This document shows positions 29,344 to 36,277 of a stretch of 47,078 nucleotides of DNA, piece by piece. The stretch spans positions 142,426-189,503 of the forward strand of contig NZ_JAHOPH010000005.1 of NCBI RefSeq assembly GCF_019798055.1. Direction: 5' to 3'. Numbering within the stretch: the first letter of the stretch is position 1; each line of letters starts with the position of its first letter. The position numbers and the translations under genes were made by a program. Under the pieces are notes generated by a model that worked only from the letters and a program-made list of their open reading frames with translations, was not told where the DNA came from and made no database searches. Origin of the DNA: Salsipaludibacter albus. GTDB taxonomy: Bacteria; Actinomycetota; Nitriliruptoria; Nitriliruptorales; Nitriliruptoraceae.

Positions 29344-31244
29344 CTGCCACCGCGACCTCCCCCGACGCGACCGACACGACCGAGGCGGCCGTCGGCCTGC
29401 TCCCCGCCACGTCGACCCACCCGGACGCGGACGTGGACGTCGACGCCGTCGCCGACCGCCTGTTCCCACGCGACCTCGACGTCGCCACGCTGACCCCGGA
29501 CGACCTCCCGTCCGACGGCTGGGGCGACCTCGACGAGATCGACGAGCTCGACCGGGCGATCGCCGACGTCGCCGCCGGCCGGCTGTCCGAGGACGAGTTC
29601 AAGCCACGACGCCTGCACTTCGGGATGTACGGGATCCGCCAGTCGACCGACACCCACATGGTCCGGATCAAGGTCCCGCTCGGCCGCTTCGACGCCCGCC
29701 AGTTCGCCGCCATGGCGGTCCTCGTCGAGCGCCACGCACCACCGGGCGTCGCCCACATCACCACCCGGCAGTGCATCCAGGTGCACCGGGTCCACCGCAG
29801 CGAGGTGACCGACGTGCTGCGCCTGGTGGCCGCCGCCGGGCTGACCACCCGCGAGGCATGTGGCAACTCGGTGCGCAACGTCACGATGTCGCCGCTGGCC
29901 GGGGTCCACCCCGACGAGGTCATCGACCTGCAGGCGGTCGCGACCGAGACCATCCGCCACCTGCTGCGCCACCCGTCCTACCAGGCCCTCCCCCGCAAGT
30001 TCAAAATCGCGTTCGCCGCGACGACGACCGACGACGTCGCAACCGGGATCCACGACATCGGGGTCCGCCCGACGCTCGCCGACGACGGCACCCCGGGCTA
30101 CCGGATCGTGCTGGGCGGCGGGCTGGGCTCGGCACCCCACGAGGCGGTCGAGCTCGAGGAGTTCACCCCGGCCGACCAGCTCCTGCCCACGGCGGTGGCC
30201 GTCCTCGACCTGTTCGACCTGCTCGGTGAACGCGAGAAGCGGGTCCGGGCACGGATGAAGTTCCTGGTCAAGAAGCTCGGCCGCGAGGAGTTCCTGGCCC
30301 GCGTCAAGGCCCGCCGCGAGGAGGTCCTGGCCACCGGACTGCGCTCGACGGTCACCCTGCACCCCCACGTCGACGAGGCCGACGCCGCCTCCGCACCCCG
30401 GGCCCTGCCCGACCACCTCAACACGGCCGGTGACGCGGCCGCCCGCTACCGCCAGTGGGTGGCGACCAACGTCACCCGCCAGCGTGACGGACGGGCCTTC
30501 GCCGTGTTCGCCTCGGCGCCGTTGGGCGACCTCACGGTGCCCCAGCTGCGGGCGCTCGCCGCGATGATGGAGACCCACGACCTCGACGACGCGCGCCTGA
30601 CCATCCGCCAGAACGTCGTGTTCCGTGACGTCCCGGCGGACGCCCTGCCCAACGTGTGGGCCATCCTGGCGCACCACGGGCTGGACGAGCCCTTCGCCGA
30701 GAAGGCCGGCGACGTCGTGTCCTGCCCCGGCGCTGAGACCTGCAACCTCGCGATCACCGCGTCGCGCGGGCTTGGTGGGGCGATCACCGATCGGCTCGCC
30801 ACGGACCGGCTCGACACCGTGGACGGGGTCCAGATCAACATCTCGGGCTGCCCGAACTCGTGTGGCCAACACCAGGCCTGGGACCTGGGCTTCTCGGGCA
30901 TGGCCAAGCGCGACAGCGAGGGCAACGAGGCCCCGGCCTACCGGATCTGGCTCGGTGGCCACGTCGAGGACGGCAGTGCGAAGTTCGGGAAGTACGTGAC
31001 CAACGTGCCGGCACGCAACGCGCCGGTCGCCGCCAGCCGGATCATCGCCGACTACAAGGCCAACCGGCAGGACGACGAGGCGCTGTGGCAGTACGTCGAC
31101 CGCATCGGTGGCAAGCAGATCGTGGCCGACCTCGTCACCGACCTCAAGGACCTGCCCGACAAGGCCGACGACCCCACGTTCTACACCGACCTGGGCAAGG
31201 ACGACGGCTTCGCGGTCATCCTCGGCGAGTCCGAGTGCGCCTGA
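29340..31244 (+). CDS. Ferredoxin-type siroheme sulfite (nitrite/sulfite) reductase
   Basis: 634 aa with the two-fold nitrite/sulfite reductase layout. The siroheme-[4Fe-4S] ligands are C462 and C468 (SCPGAETCNLA) and C504 and C508 (GCPNSCGQH). The siroheme-binding arginines and lysines lie in FGMYGIRQST, ITTRQCIQVH, CGNSVRNVTMSPLAG and LTIRQNVVFRDV. The genes around it (cysH and siroheme synthesis) make sulfite the natural substrate, reduced to sulfide with six electrons from ferredoxin; the family also includes nitrite reductases. The N-terminal 60 residues are acidic and low-complexity. Last gene of the operon, ending at a large palindrome shared with pckA. Confidence 0.9.
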   Translation: MTATATSPDATDTTEAAVGLLPATSTHPDADVDVDAVADRLFPRDLDVATLTPDDLPSDGWGDLDEIDELDRAIADVAAGRLSEDEFKPRRLHFGMYGIRQSTDTHMVRIKVPLGRFDARQFAAMAVLVERHAPPGVAHITTRQCIQVHRVHRSEVTDVLRLVAAAGLTTREACGNSVRNVTMSPLAGVHPDEVIDLQAVATETIRHLLRHPSYQALPRKFKIAFAATTTDDVATGIHDIGVRPTLADDGTPGYRIVLGGGLGSAPHEAVELEEFTPADQLLPTAVAVLDLFDLLGEREKRVRARMKFLVKKLGREEFLARVKARREEVLATGLRSTVTLHPHVDEADAASAPRALPDHLNTAGDAAARYRQWVATNVTRQRDGRAFAVFASAPLGDLTVPQLRALAAMMETHDLDDARLTIRQNVVFRDVPADALPNVWAILAHHGLDEPFAEKAGDVVSCPGAETCNLAITASRGLGGAITDRLATDRLDTVDGVQINISGCPNSCGQHQAWDLGFSGMAKRDSEGNEAPAYRIWLGGHVEDGSAKFGKYVTNVPARNAPVAASRIIADYKANRQDDEALWQYVDRIGGKQIVADLVTDLKDLPDKADDPTFYTDLGKDDGFAVILGESECA

Positions 31245-31275
31245 CCTTCGGTCAGGCGCGGACACGCCTGATCAG

Positions 31276-31325
31276 GTCGAGTGTGCGGATCGAGGACACG
31301 GGTGTCCCCGATCCGCACACTCGAC
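31276..31325. terminator. Near-perfect 50-bp palindrome between sulfite reductase and pckA
   Basis: Left arm GTCGAGTGTGCGGATCG (31276-31292) pairs with 31309-31325 over 17 bp without mismatch; after one A-C mismatch the stem continues GGACAC/GTGTCC around a 2-nt loop. The symmetric structure sits between two convergent stops and can terminate both transcripts. There is no T tract on either side. Its start (GTCGAGTGTGCGGATCGAG) resembles GTCGATTGTCGGATCGAG of repeat R2. Confidence 0.6.
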
Positions 31326-31350
31326 GGACTGCTCCGGCCGAGCCGACGGG

Positions 31351-32910
31351 TCAGGCGGCGGCGGCACCGGGGACGGTGACACGCTGCGTGATGCGGGGAT
31401 CGAGGTCGGCGAAGTTCGCCAAGTAGTCCTCGCGCTGGTCCTTCAGGGTGGCGACCAGGGCGCGGTACTCGTCGGCGCGACCCTGGGCCTCGTACAGCCG
31501 GCGTGGCTGCAGCAGCTCGGGATCGTCGAACCCGGGGATCGACGCCGCGACCAGGTAGCCGAAGTCGGGATCCGTCTCCCACTCGATCGTCCCGCCGACG
31601 ATGCCCTCCTGGACCGCCGCGGAGTGGGCGATCCGCACCTTCTTCGACCCGGCGACGTCGTCGTCGCCGCCGACCCTGCCGGTGTTGAACAGGTAGACCT
31701 CCAGCTCCATGGTGTCGAGCAGCTCCAGCAGGCGGTTGCCCTGCGACGAGTCCTCCTCGAACCAGAAGGGGTTCGTGCCCGGCACCCGCAGCTTCTTGCC
31801 GGCCTCGGCGGCGCCCCCGGCGGACGTGCCACGGGTCTCGCCCAGCATGAAGTAGCGCGCCGCCTGTTCCGGGGGCAGCTTGGCGACCGCCGGGATGATG
31901 TCGTTGTTGCGGTTGAGGATGAACAGGTAGTGCGCCTTCGGGAGGTCGCGCGGCTCGCGGTGGCGGATCATGTCCAGCTCGAAGGTGCAACGTCCATTGG
32001 CGGTCCAGGAATCGTCGAAGAAGTCGATCCGGCCGGTCTCGGGGTCCACGGCGGTGGACTCCAGCCAGGCCCGGGGGGAGGTGGCGCCCCCGTGGATGGT
32101 GGGCTCGTCGTCCGGGTCGAGCCCGAACGTCTTGGCGAAGCAGCCGTTCTCGGAGGCGTGCACGGTGCCGCCGGGCATCAGGGCGATGAAGTCGTCCTGC
32201 ACCGGCAGCGACCCCATCACGTTGCGGAAGGTCGTCGTGGTCTTGCCCGTGCCGGACAACCCGATGATCAACGCCAGCTTCTCGACGCCGTCCGGGGTGG
32301 ACGCGGCCGGGAAGGTCTTGGCGCCGGAGTGCATCGCCAGGCCCCCACGGTCGTGCACCAGCTTGTTCCACATCCGCAGGCCACCCATCTTGGACTCGCC
32401 GAAGTAGTCCGAGCCGAAGACCCGCGTGACCCAGGTGTCGAGGTCGACCAGGATCAGGCACTCGTTGGGCATCCCCTCGGGGACGAGATGGGGCGTGTAG
32501 ATGACGGTGAAGTCGGGGGTGAAGTCGTCACCGGGTGGGAAGTACAGCTGCTGTTGCATGGCCGGGATGTTGGCGTTGCGCCGGTCCATGTAGAGCTGCA
32601 CGCCCGTGCGGAACGCGGGGTCCGGTCCGATGTGGCCCTGGACCAGGACCATGTCCTGCTCCGCGACGTGGGCGTCCTGCAGGGCTGCCCAGCGGGCGGC
32701 CTCGGCGACCGGCATCGTCGGCTTGCCGGTGTCGACGTCGGACACGAAGAAGGTCGACGGCGCCTGCCGGGCCTTCACGGTCGCCCGGTAGTTGAGGTTG
32801 CCGAACTCGGTCTCGGTGACGTGCGGCATCTCCTCGAGCACCCAGGAGCGCAACTGCTCCTGACTCGGGTTCACCGCCACCGAACGAGCAGGTGGGAGTT
32901 GAAAGGTCAC
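31351..32910 (-). CDS. pckA: Phosphoenolpyruvate carboxykinase (ATP)
   Basis: 519 aa. Converts oxaloacetate to PEP in gluconeogenesis with ATP. The ATP-type signature is present: P-loop LIIGLSGTGKTTTT near residue 245, NGCFAKTFGLD (metal/substrate segment) after it, and LPKAHYLFILNRNNDIIPAVAKL, LFNTGRVGG further on. Most actinobacteria use the GTP enzyme, so the ATP form is notable. GTG at 32910 has AGGAGG 6 nt upstream, deciding the start over an in-frame ATG at 32955. Two dyads lie immediately 5' of the ribosome-binding site. Confidence 0.93.
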   Translation of the reverse strand: MTFQLPPARSVAVNPSQEQLRSWVLEEMPHVTETEFGNLNYRATVKARQAPSTFFVSDVDTGKPTMPVAEAARWAALQDAHVAEQDMVLVQGHIGPDPAFRTGVQLYMDRRNANIPAMQQQLYFPPGDDFTPDFTVIYTPHLVPEGMPNECLILVDLDTWVTRVFGSDYFGESKMGGLRMWNKLVHDRGGLAMHSGAKTFPAASTPDGVEKLALIIGLSGTGKTTTTFRNVMGSLPVQDDFIALMPGGTVHASENGCFAKTFGLDPDDEPTIHGGATSPRAWLESTAVDPETGRIDFFDDSWTANGRCTFELDMIRHREPRDLPKAHYLFILNRNNDIIPAVAKLPPEQAARYFMLGETRGTSAGGAAEAGKKLRVPGTNPFWFEEDSSQGNRLLELLDTMELEVYLFNTGRVGGDDDVAGSKKVRIAHSAAVQEGIVGGTIEWETDPDFGYLVAASIPGFDDPELLQPRRLYEAQGRADEYRALVATLKDQREDYLANFADLDPRITQRVTVPGAAAA

Positions 32911-32927
32911 GGGTTGCCTCCTGTGTG

Positions 32928-32968
32928 CACACGCCCTTGTGTGCGGCGACGACACACGCCGTTGTGTG
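32928..32968. promoter_or_regulatory. Twin CACAC-N6-GTGTG dyads upstream of pckA
   Basis: CACACGCCCTTGTGTG (32928-32943) and CACACGCCGTTGTGTG (32953-32968): two 16-bp sites with perfect 5-bp arms, differing at one position, centres 25 bp apart. The near site begins 18 nt upstream of the GTG start, just beyond the ribosome-binding site. Could be repressor operators or mRNA hairpins controlling translation. Confidence 0.6.
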
Positions 32969-32990
32969 CCGGATGGGTACAGCTGCCCGT

Positions 32991-33011
32991 GCTCGTCCGG
33001 TCAGGACGAGC
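32991..33011. promoter_or_regulatory. 8-bp inverted repeat in the pckA leader or promoter
   Basis: GCTCGTCC, 5-nt loop, GGACGAGC: a perfect inverted repeat 22 bp beyond the outer dyad. Either a second operator or part of a structured leader. Confidence 0.4.
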
Positions 33012-33245
33012 GATCCGCCCCGGGAGGAGCGGCGAACGACGCGATCGCCATTGACCGGCCGCCCAACGGGCTGCGGATGGGGTCGCCAGTGACCGATCAT
33101 CCGCGCCAGGCGCCATTGCCTGTCGCCAGATTACTCTCCGACACGCCGAACACGAGACGGCCGTGCGGCACCCGGATCCCCGGCCGAACGGCCCCTATTC
33201 GACCGGAATCCCGACGAATTCACCCACAAGTGCGACCCTCCGCGG

Positions 33246-33274
33246 TTGCATCCACAGTCTCGCCGCAATAGGCT
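33246..33274 (+). promoter_or_regulatory. Promoter of the basic-protein gene
   Basis: TTGCAT (33246-33251), 17-nt spacer, TAGGCT (33269-33274). The start would lie near 33281, giving a short leader of about 34 nt to the ATG at 33315. Confidence 0.5.
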
Positions 33275-33314
33275 TCCCGAAATACATCGAATAGCGCAGC
33301 CCGGGGGGGCAAAA

Positions 33315-33710
33315 ATGGCAGCAATGTCCAAGGAACACAAGGATGCGATGGCACGCGGCCGACGCCAGGCACGTGCCGTCCGCAACTACCTCGATGCACT
33401 CGACCGCGGCAAGAAGCGTGGTCCGAAGCTGACCGAGGACAAGCTCGAGCGTCGCATCGCGAAGACCCGCGACGAGATCGAGACGGAATCCAGCCCGCAG
33501 CGGCGACTGGAACTCGTCCAGCAACGCATGGACGACGAGGCCCTGCTGGACGAACTGCGTGACCAGGACAGCCTCGAAGACCTCCAGGCCGCCTTCGTCG
33601 AGGTCGCTGCCGACTACTCCGATCGCAAGGGCATCTCCTACGCCGCGTGGCGTGAGCTCGACGTCCCCGCGAAGGTGCTGCGGGCGTCCGGGATCTCCCA
33701 GGGCAGCTAG
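33315..33710 (+). CDS. Conserved actinobacterial small basic protein
   Basis: 131 aa. N-terminal MSKEHKDAMARGRRQARAVRNYL, then a basic stretch DRGKKRGPKLTEDKLERRI, a coiled-coil-like middle rich in Leu/Glu/Arg (about 50-95), and a C-terminal block YSDRKGISYAAWRELDVPAKVLRASGI. I recognise the overall pattern from many uncharacterised actinobacterial proteins; its layout suggests nucleic-acid binding (Lys/Arg-rich, helix pair), but this is inference. Start ATG 33315, with ATG 33324 also possible; GGGGGGG precedes in place of a standard ribosome-binding site. Confidence 0.7.
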   Translation: MAAMSKEHKDAMARGRRQARAVRNYLDALDRGKKRGPKLTEDKLERRIAKTRDEIETESSPQRRLELVQQRMDDEALLDELRDQDSLEDLQAAFVEVAADYSDRKGISYAAWRELDVPAKVLRASGISQGS

Positions 33711-33760
33711 CCCGCCGCAGGGGCCCGGAGCAGCTGGGTCGGGACGCTTGGCCGGACGGT

Positions 33761-34648
33761 TCAGGCGACCCGTCGCACCCGGTCGCCGTCGAGCACGACC
33801 ACGCCGCGTTCGGCCAGCAGGTCGAGTGCGGCGCGAGTCGAGGCTGCGGCCGCCGGCCACACCGCCCGGTCGTGGTCGGCGTACACGACGCCGACGATCT
33901 CGTCGACCGTCGTGGCGCCGTCCGCGAGCACCGCGAGCACCTGGTCCAGGCGGTGCTCACGGTGAGCGAGGTAGTACCGCACCACGGCGTCGGGGTCGTC
34001 GCGCAGGACCGGGCCGTGTCCCGGGTAGAGCGCGTTGGCGCGGGTCGCGAGCACCCGCCGGAGGCTCGCCAGGTAGGCGGACAGGTTCCCGTCCGGGTGG
34101 CTGACCACGGTCGTGCCCCGGCCGAGCACGTGGTCGCCGGTCAGCAGCGCACCGGTGCCCAGTCGCAGCGCGAGGTGGTCACTGGTGTGGCCGGGGGTGG
34201 CGATCACGTCGATCCGCAGGCCCGGCAGGTCGATCCGGTGCCCGTCCGCGAGGGTCTTGCCGTCGTGGGCCACCTCGGGGTCCGCGGCCCGGACCGGGCA
34301 GCCCCACCGCTGGGCCCATGCGCTCGCCGCGGCCGCGTGGTCGACGTGTCGATGGGTCGCCACGACCACGACGGGTCGCGCGTCGTCGTCGGACAGGACC
34401 TGCTCGACCGCGGCGAGGTGGTCGGGGTCGTCAGGACCCGGGTCGACCACCAGGGCCACGCCCGAACCGGGTGGCACGACGACGTGGGTGTTGGTGCCGT
34501 CCAGCGTCATCGGCGACGGGTTGTCGGCCAGGACCCGGGTCGTGACCTCGTCGAGCCTGGCCACGCGTGGCATCGTGCCCGGGCCGGGCAACCGCCAGTC
34601 CAGTCGGGGATCGGTCGGGGGCGTGTCCGGGACGGGGTCGCCGGTCAT
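33761..34648 (-). CDS. Metallo-beta-lactamase-fold hydrolase (Rv3677c-like)
   Basis: 295 aa. Zn-binding THRHVDHAA is the HxHxDH motif; further ligands lie in TPGHTSDHL, LLTGDHVLG and LYPGHGPV. A C-terminal winged-helix-like part (VDEIVGVVYAD; ALDLLAERGVVVL) is typical of the LACTB2/Rv3677c subgroup. The substrate is unknown; glyoxalase II or RNase activities occur in relatives. ATG 34648 is preferred by GAGG upstream and by family length. It is the last of the minus-strand DUF4177-RidA-Nudix-MBL run. Confidence 0.85.
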   Translation of the reverse strand: MTGDPVPDTPPTDPRLDWRLPGPGTMPRVARLDEVTTRVLADNPSPMTLDGTNTHVVVPPGSGVALVVDPGPDDPDHLAAVEQVLSDDDARPVVVVATHRHVDHAAAASAWAQRWGCPVRAADPEVAHDGKTLADGHRIDLPGLRIDVIATPGHTSDHLALRLGTGALLTGDHVLGRGTTVVSHPDGNLSAYLASLRRVLATRANALYPGHGPVLRDDPDAVVRYYLAHREHRLDQVLAVLADGATTVDEIVGVVYADHDRAVWPAAAASTRAALDLLAERGVVVLDGDRVRRVA

Positions 34649-34737
34649 GTCGGCCTCGCTGGTCGGTGGACGGTCGGGTGGTCGGCCTCGACTCGGCGTG
34701 AGGAGCGAACCGGCCGTGTCGGCGTGGCTGGGGACGG

Positions 34738-35565
34738 CTACACGTCGACCGGTGGTCCGCCGTCGGGGTGCTGCACGAGCAGCTCGCAGCCGCGGCTGCG
34801 ATCCAGCGGCAGGATCGGCCGCAGGTCGAACCGGTCGTGGTCGGCGTGGTCGAGCACGGCGGCCACGTCGGGCAGCTCCTCGAGGGATTCCAGCACACGA
34901 CGGGTCGGGAAGATCACCATCCGGTCGCCGCGTCGGGCCGCGTCCAGGGCGGCCGCCGGGGTCTCCCAGACGGTTCCGGTCATCTCGACGTCGTCGTGGC
35001 CCGCCGGGTCCTGCTCCACCGGCAGCCCCGTGACGAAGAACCGGGTGCTGAACCGCCGATGGAGTCCGTGGGGGGTGATCCACCAGGCCAGCGGACGCAG
35101 CGCCCCCACGTCCAGGACGACGTCACGCTCGTCCAGGAACGGACGCCAGTCGTGGTCGCTCGCGCGGTCGGCCAAGGCCTGCCGTGTCGCGCGGACGTCG
35201 TCGGCCGCGAGGTCGTCCGACGTCACGGGCCGCCCGTGCGTCGTGCCCAGCAGCAGCCCGGCCTCCTCGAAGGTCTCGCGGACGGCGGCGACCAGCAGTG
35301 CGCGGGTCTCCCCCGGCGTCGCCGCGCCGAGCCGGGCATGCACGGCCGACAGGTCCACGGGCCCGAGACGCTCCGACGCGACCTCCGCGTCGCGCGGGTC
35401 GACCTTGCCACCCGGGAAGACCCAGGCGCCACCCACGAAGTCGCTGGCCAGCGCGCGCTCCTGGAGGAGCACCTGGAGTCCGTCGACGTGGTCGCGCACC
35501 ACGACCACGGTGGCAGCCGGCGTGGCCGTCCGCGTGCTCGCGGGACCGTCGGTCGGGCCGGTCAC
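34738..35565 (-). CDS. Nudix hydrolase (NUDT19-like)
   Basis: 275 aa. Nudix motif is split by an insertion: VFPGGKVDPRDAE, then about 30 residues later RETFEEAGLLLG with the REx2EExG core. A split Nudix box is typical of the NUDT7/NUDT19-like CoA or nucleotide-sugar group. LAWWITPHGLHRRFSTRFFV is the following conserved strand. The GTG start overlaps the ridA stop as GTGA (35562-35565), so it is translationally coupled. The probable substrate is a nucleoside diphosphate derivative such as CoA. Confidence 0.82.
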   Translation of the reverse strand: MTGPTDGPASTRTATPAATVVVVRDHVDGLQVLLQERALASDFVGGAWVFPGGKVDPRDAEVASERLGPVDLSAVHARLGAATPGETRALLVAAVRETFEEAGLLLGTTHGRPVTSDDLAADDVRATRQALADRASDHDWRPFLDERDVVLDVGALRPLAWWITPHGLHRRFSTRFFVTGLPVEQDPAGHDDVEMTGTVWETPAAALDAARRGDRMVIFPTRRVLESLEELPDVAAVLDHADHDRFDLRPILPLDRSRGCELLVQHPDGGPPVDV

Positions 35566-36026
35566 GCGTCGAGCACCTCGACGACGGCCTCGATCTCCAC
35601 GGGAGCACCCAGCGGCAGCGCCGCGACCCCGACGGCCGAGCGGGCGTGCACGCCGTTGTCGCCGAGCACGTCACCCAGCAGGTTGCTCGCACCGTTGGCG
35701 ACCAGGTGCTGCTCGACGAAGTCCGGCGCCGAGGCCACGAACACCGTGAGCTTGACGATCCGGACCCGGTCGAGGTCGCCGTCGGCCACGCTGGCCGCCA
35801 CGGCGAGGACGTTGAGGGCCGCGCGCCGGGCGAGGTCCTGGGCCTCGTCCAGCTCGACCTGGTCACCGACCCGGCCCGTCAACGGCAGCGACCCGTCCAC
35901 CAGGGGCAGCTGGCCCGCGGTCATGACCAGTCCACCGGCCATCGCCACGGGCACGTAGGCGGCCGCGGGAGCGGGCACCTCGGGCAGGGTCTCGCCGAGC
36001 TCGGCCAGTCGCTCCGCGGCACCCAT
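35562..36026 (-). CDS. RidA family protein (Rv3678c-like)
   Basis: 154 aa. RidA/YjgF fold: VMTAGQLPLVDGSLPLTGRVG, then AALNVLAVAASV, VRIVKLTVFVASAPDF and the C-terminal ARSAVGVAALPLGAPVEIEAVVEV. Long-subgroup RidA proteins of this type accompany the Get3-like ATPases in mycobacteria. The canonical enamine-deaminase Arg is replaced by a Val/Gly context here (SAVGVAALP in place of RxxV), so deaminase activity is doubtful. The ATG shares its A with the TGA of the DUF4177 gene. Confidence 0.85.
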   Translation of the reverse strand: MGAAERLAELGETLPEVPAPAAAYVPVAMAGGLVMTAGQLPLVDGSLPLTGRVGDQVELDEAQDLARRAALNVLAVAASVADGDLDRVRIVKLTVFVASAPDFVEQHLVANGASNLLGDVLGDNGVHARSAVGVAALPLGAPVEIEAVVEVLDA

Positions 36027-36178
36027 CAGTCGTCCCCCCCGGCGGTGACGGGACGCTTGAAGTAGGCGACGTTGTCCACGACCTGGACCAGTTCCCAGCC
36101 CTGCGATCCCCATTGGTTGAGGATCTGCTGCAGCGCGTGGCTGATCAGTGGTGCGGTGGCGTATTCCCAGGTGGTCAT
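36026..36178 (-). CDS. DUF4177-like small protein (Rv3678A-like)
   Basis: 50-aa protein, starting MTTWEYATAPLISHALQQIL and continuing QWGSQGWELVQVVDNVAYFKRP. The WEY start and GxxGWELVxV core are those of DUF4177-type proteins, which occur next to ridA and the Get3-like pair in mycobacteria. GAGGAC lies 6 nt upstream of the ATG, and the stop codon overlaps the ridA ATG (TGATG). Function unknown. Confidence 0.8.
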   Translation of the reverse strand: MTTWEYATAPLISHALQQILNQWGSQGWELVQVVDNVAYFKRPVTAGGDD

Positions 36179-36277
36179 GGCGGTCCTCGCTGACGGCGGG
36201 CGGACGGAAGGCGGACGGGGTGTGCGGACGGGGGGCGATCGTGGCGGCAGGCAGGGTCTCGCGTGGGTCGGACAGGT

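Larger units (their letters stand above)
32911..33314. other. Divergent pckA / basic-protein intergenic region
   Basis: 404 nt between pckA (-) and the small basic protein (+). From left to right it holds the pckA ribosome-binding site, twin dyads (32928-32968), an inverted repeat (32991-33011), a mixed-sequence stretch (33012-33245) in which I see no credible gene, and the promoter of the basic protein (33246-33274). Base composition from about 33130 on is the least GC-rich of the window. No convincing pckA -35/-10 pair could be settled. Confidence 0.6.

Noticed and set aside
32907-33116. 69-aa ORF upstream of pckA on the minus strand
   Set aside because: Spans the dyads and the pckA ribosome-binding site, has no family pattern and no good start signal.
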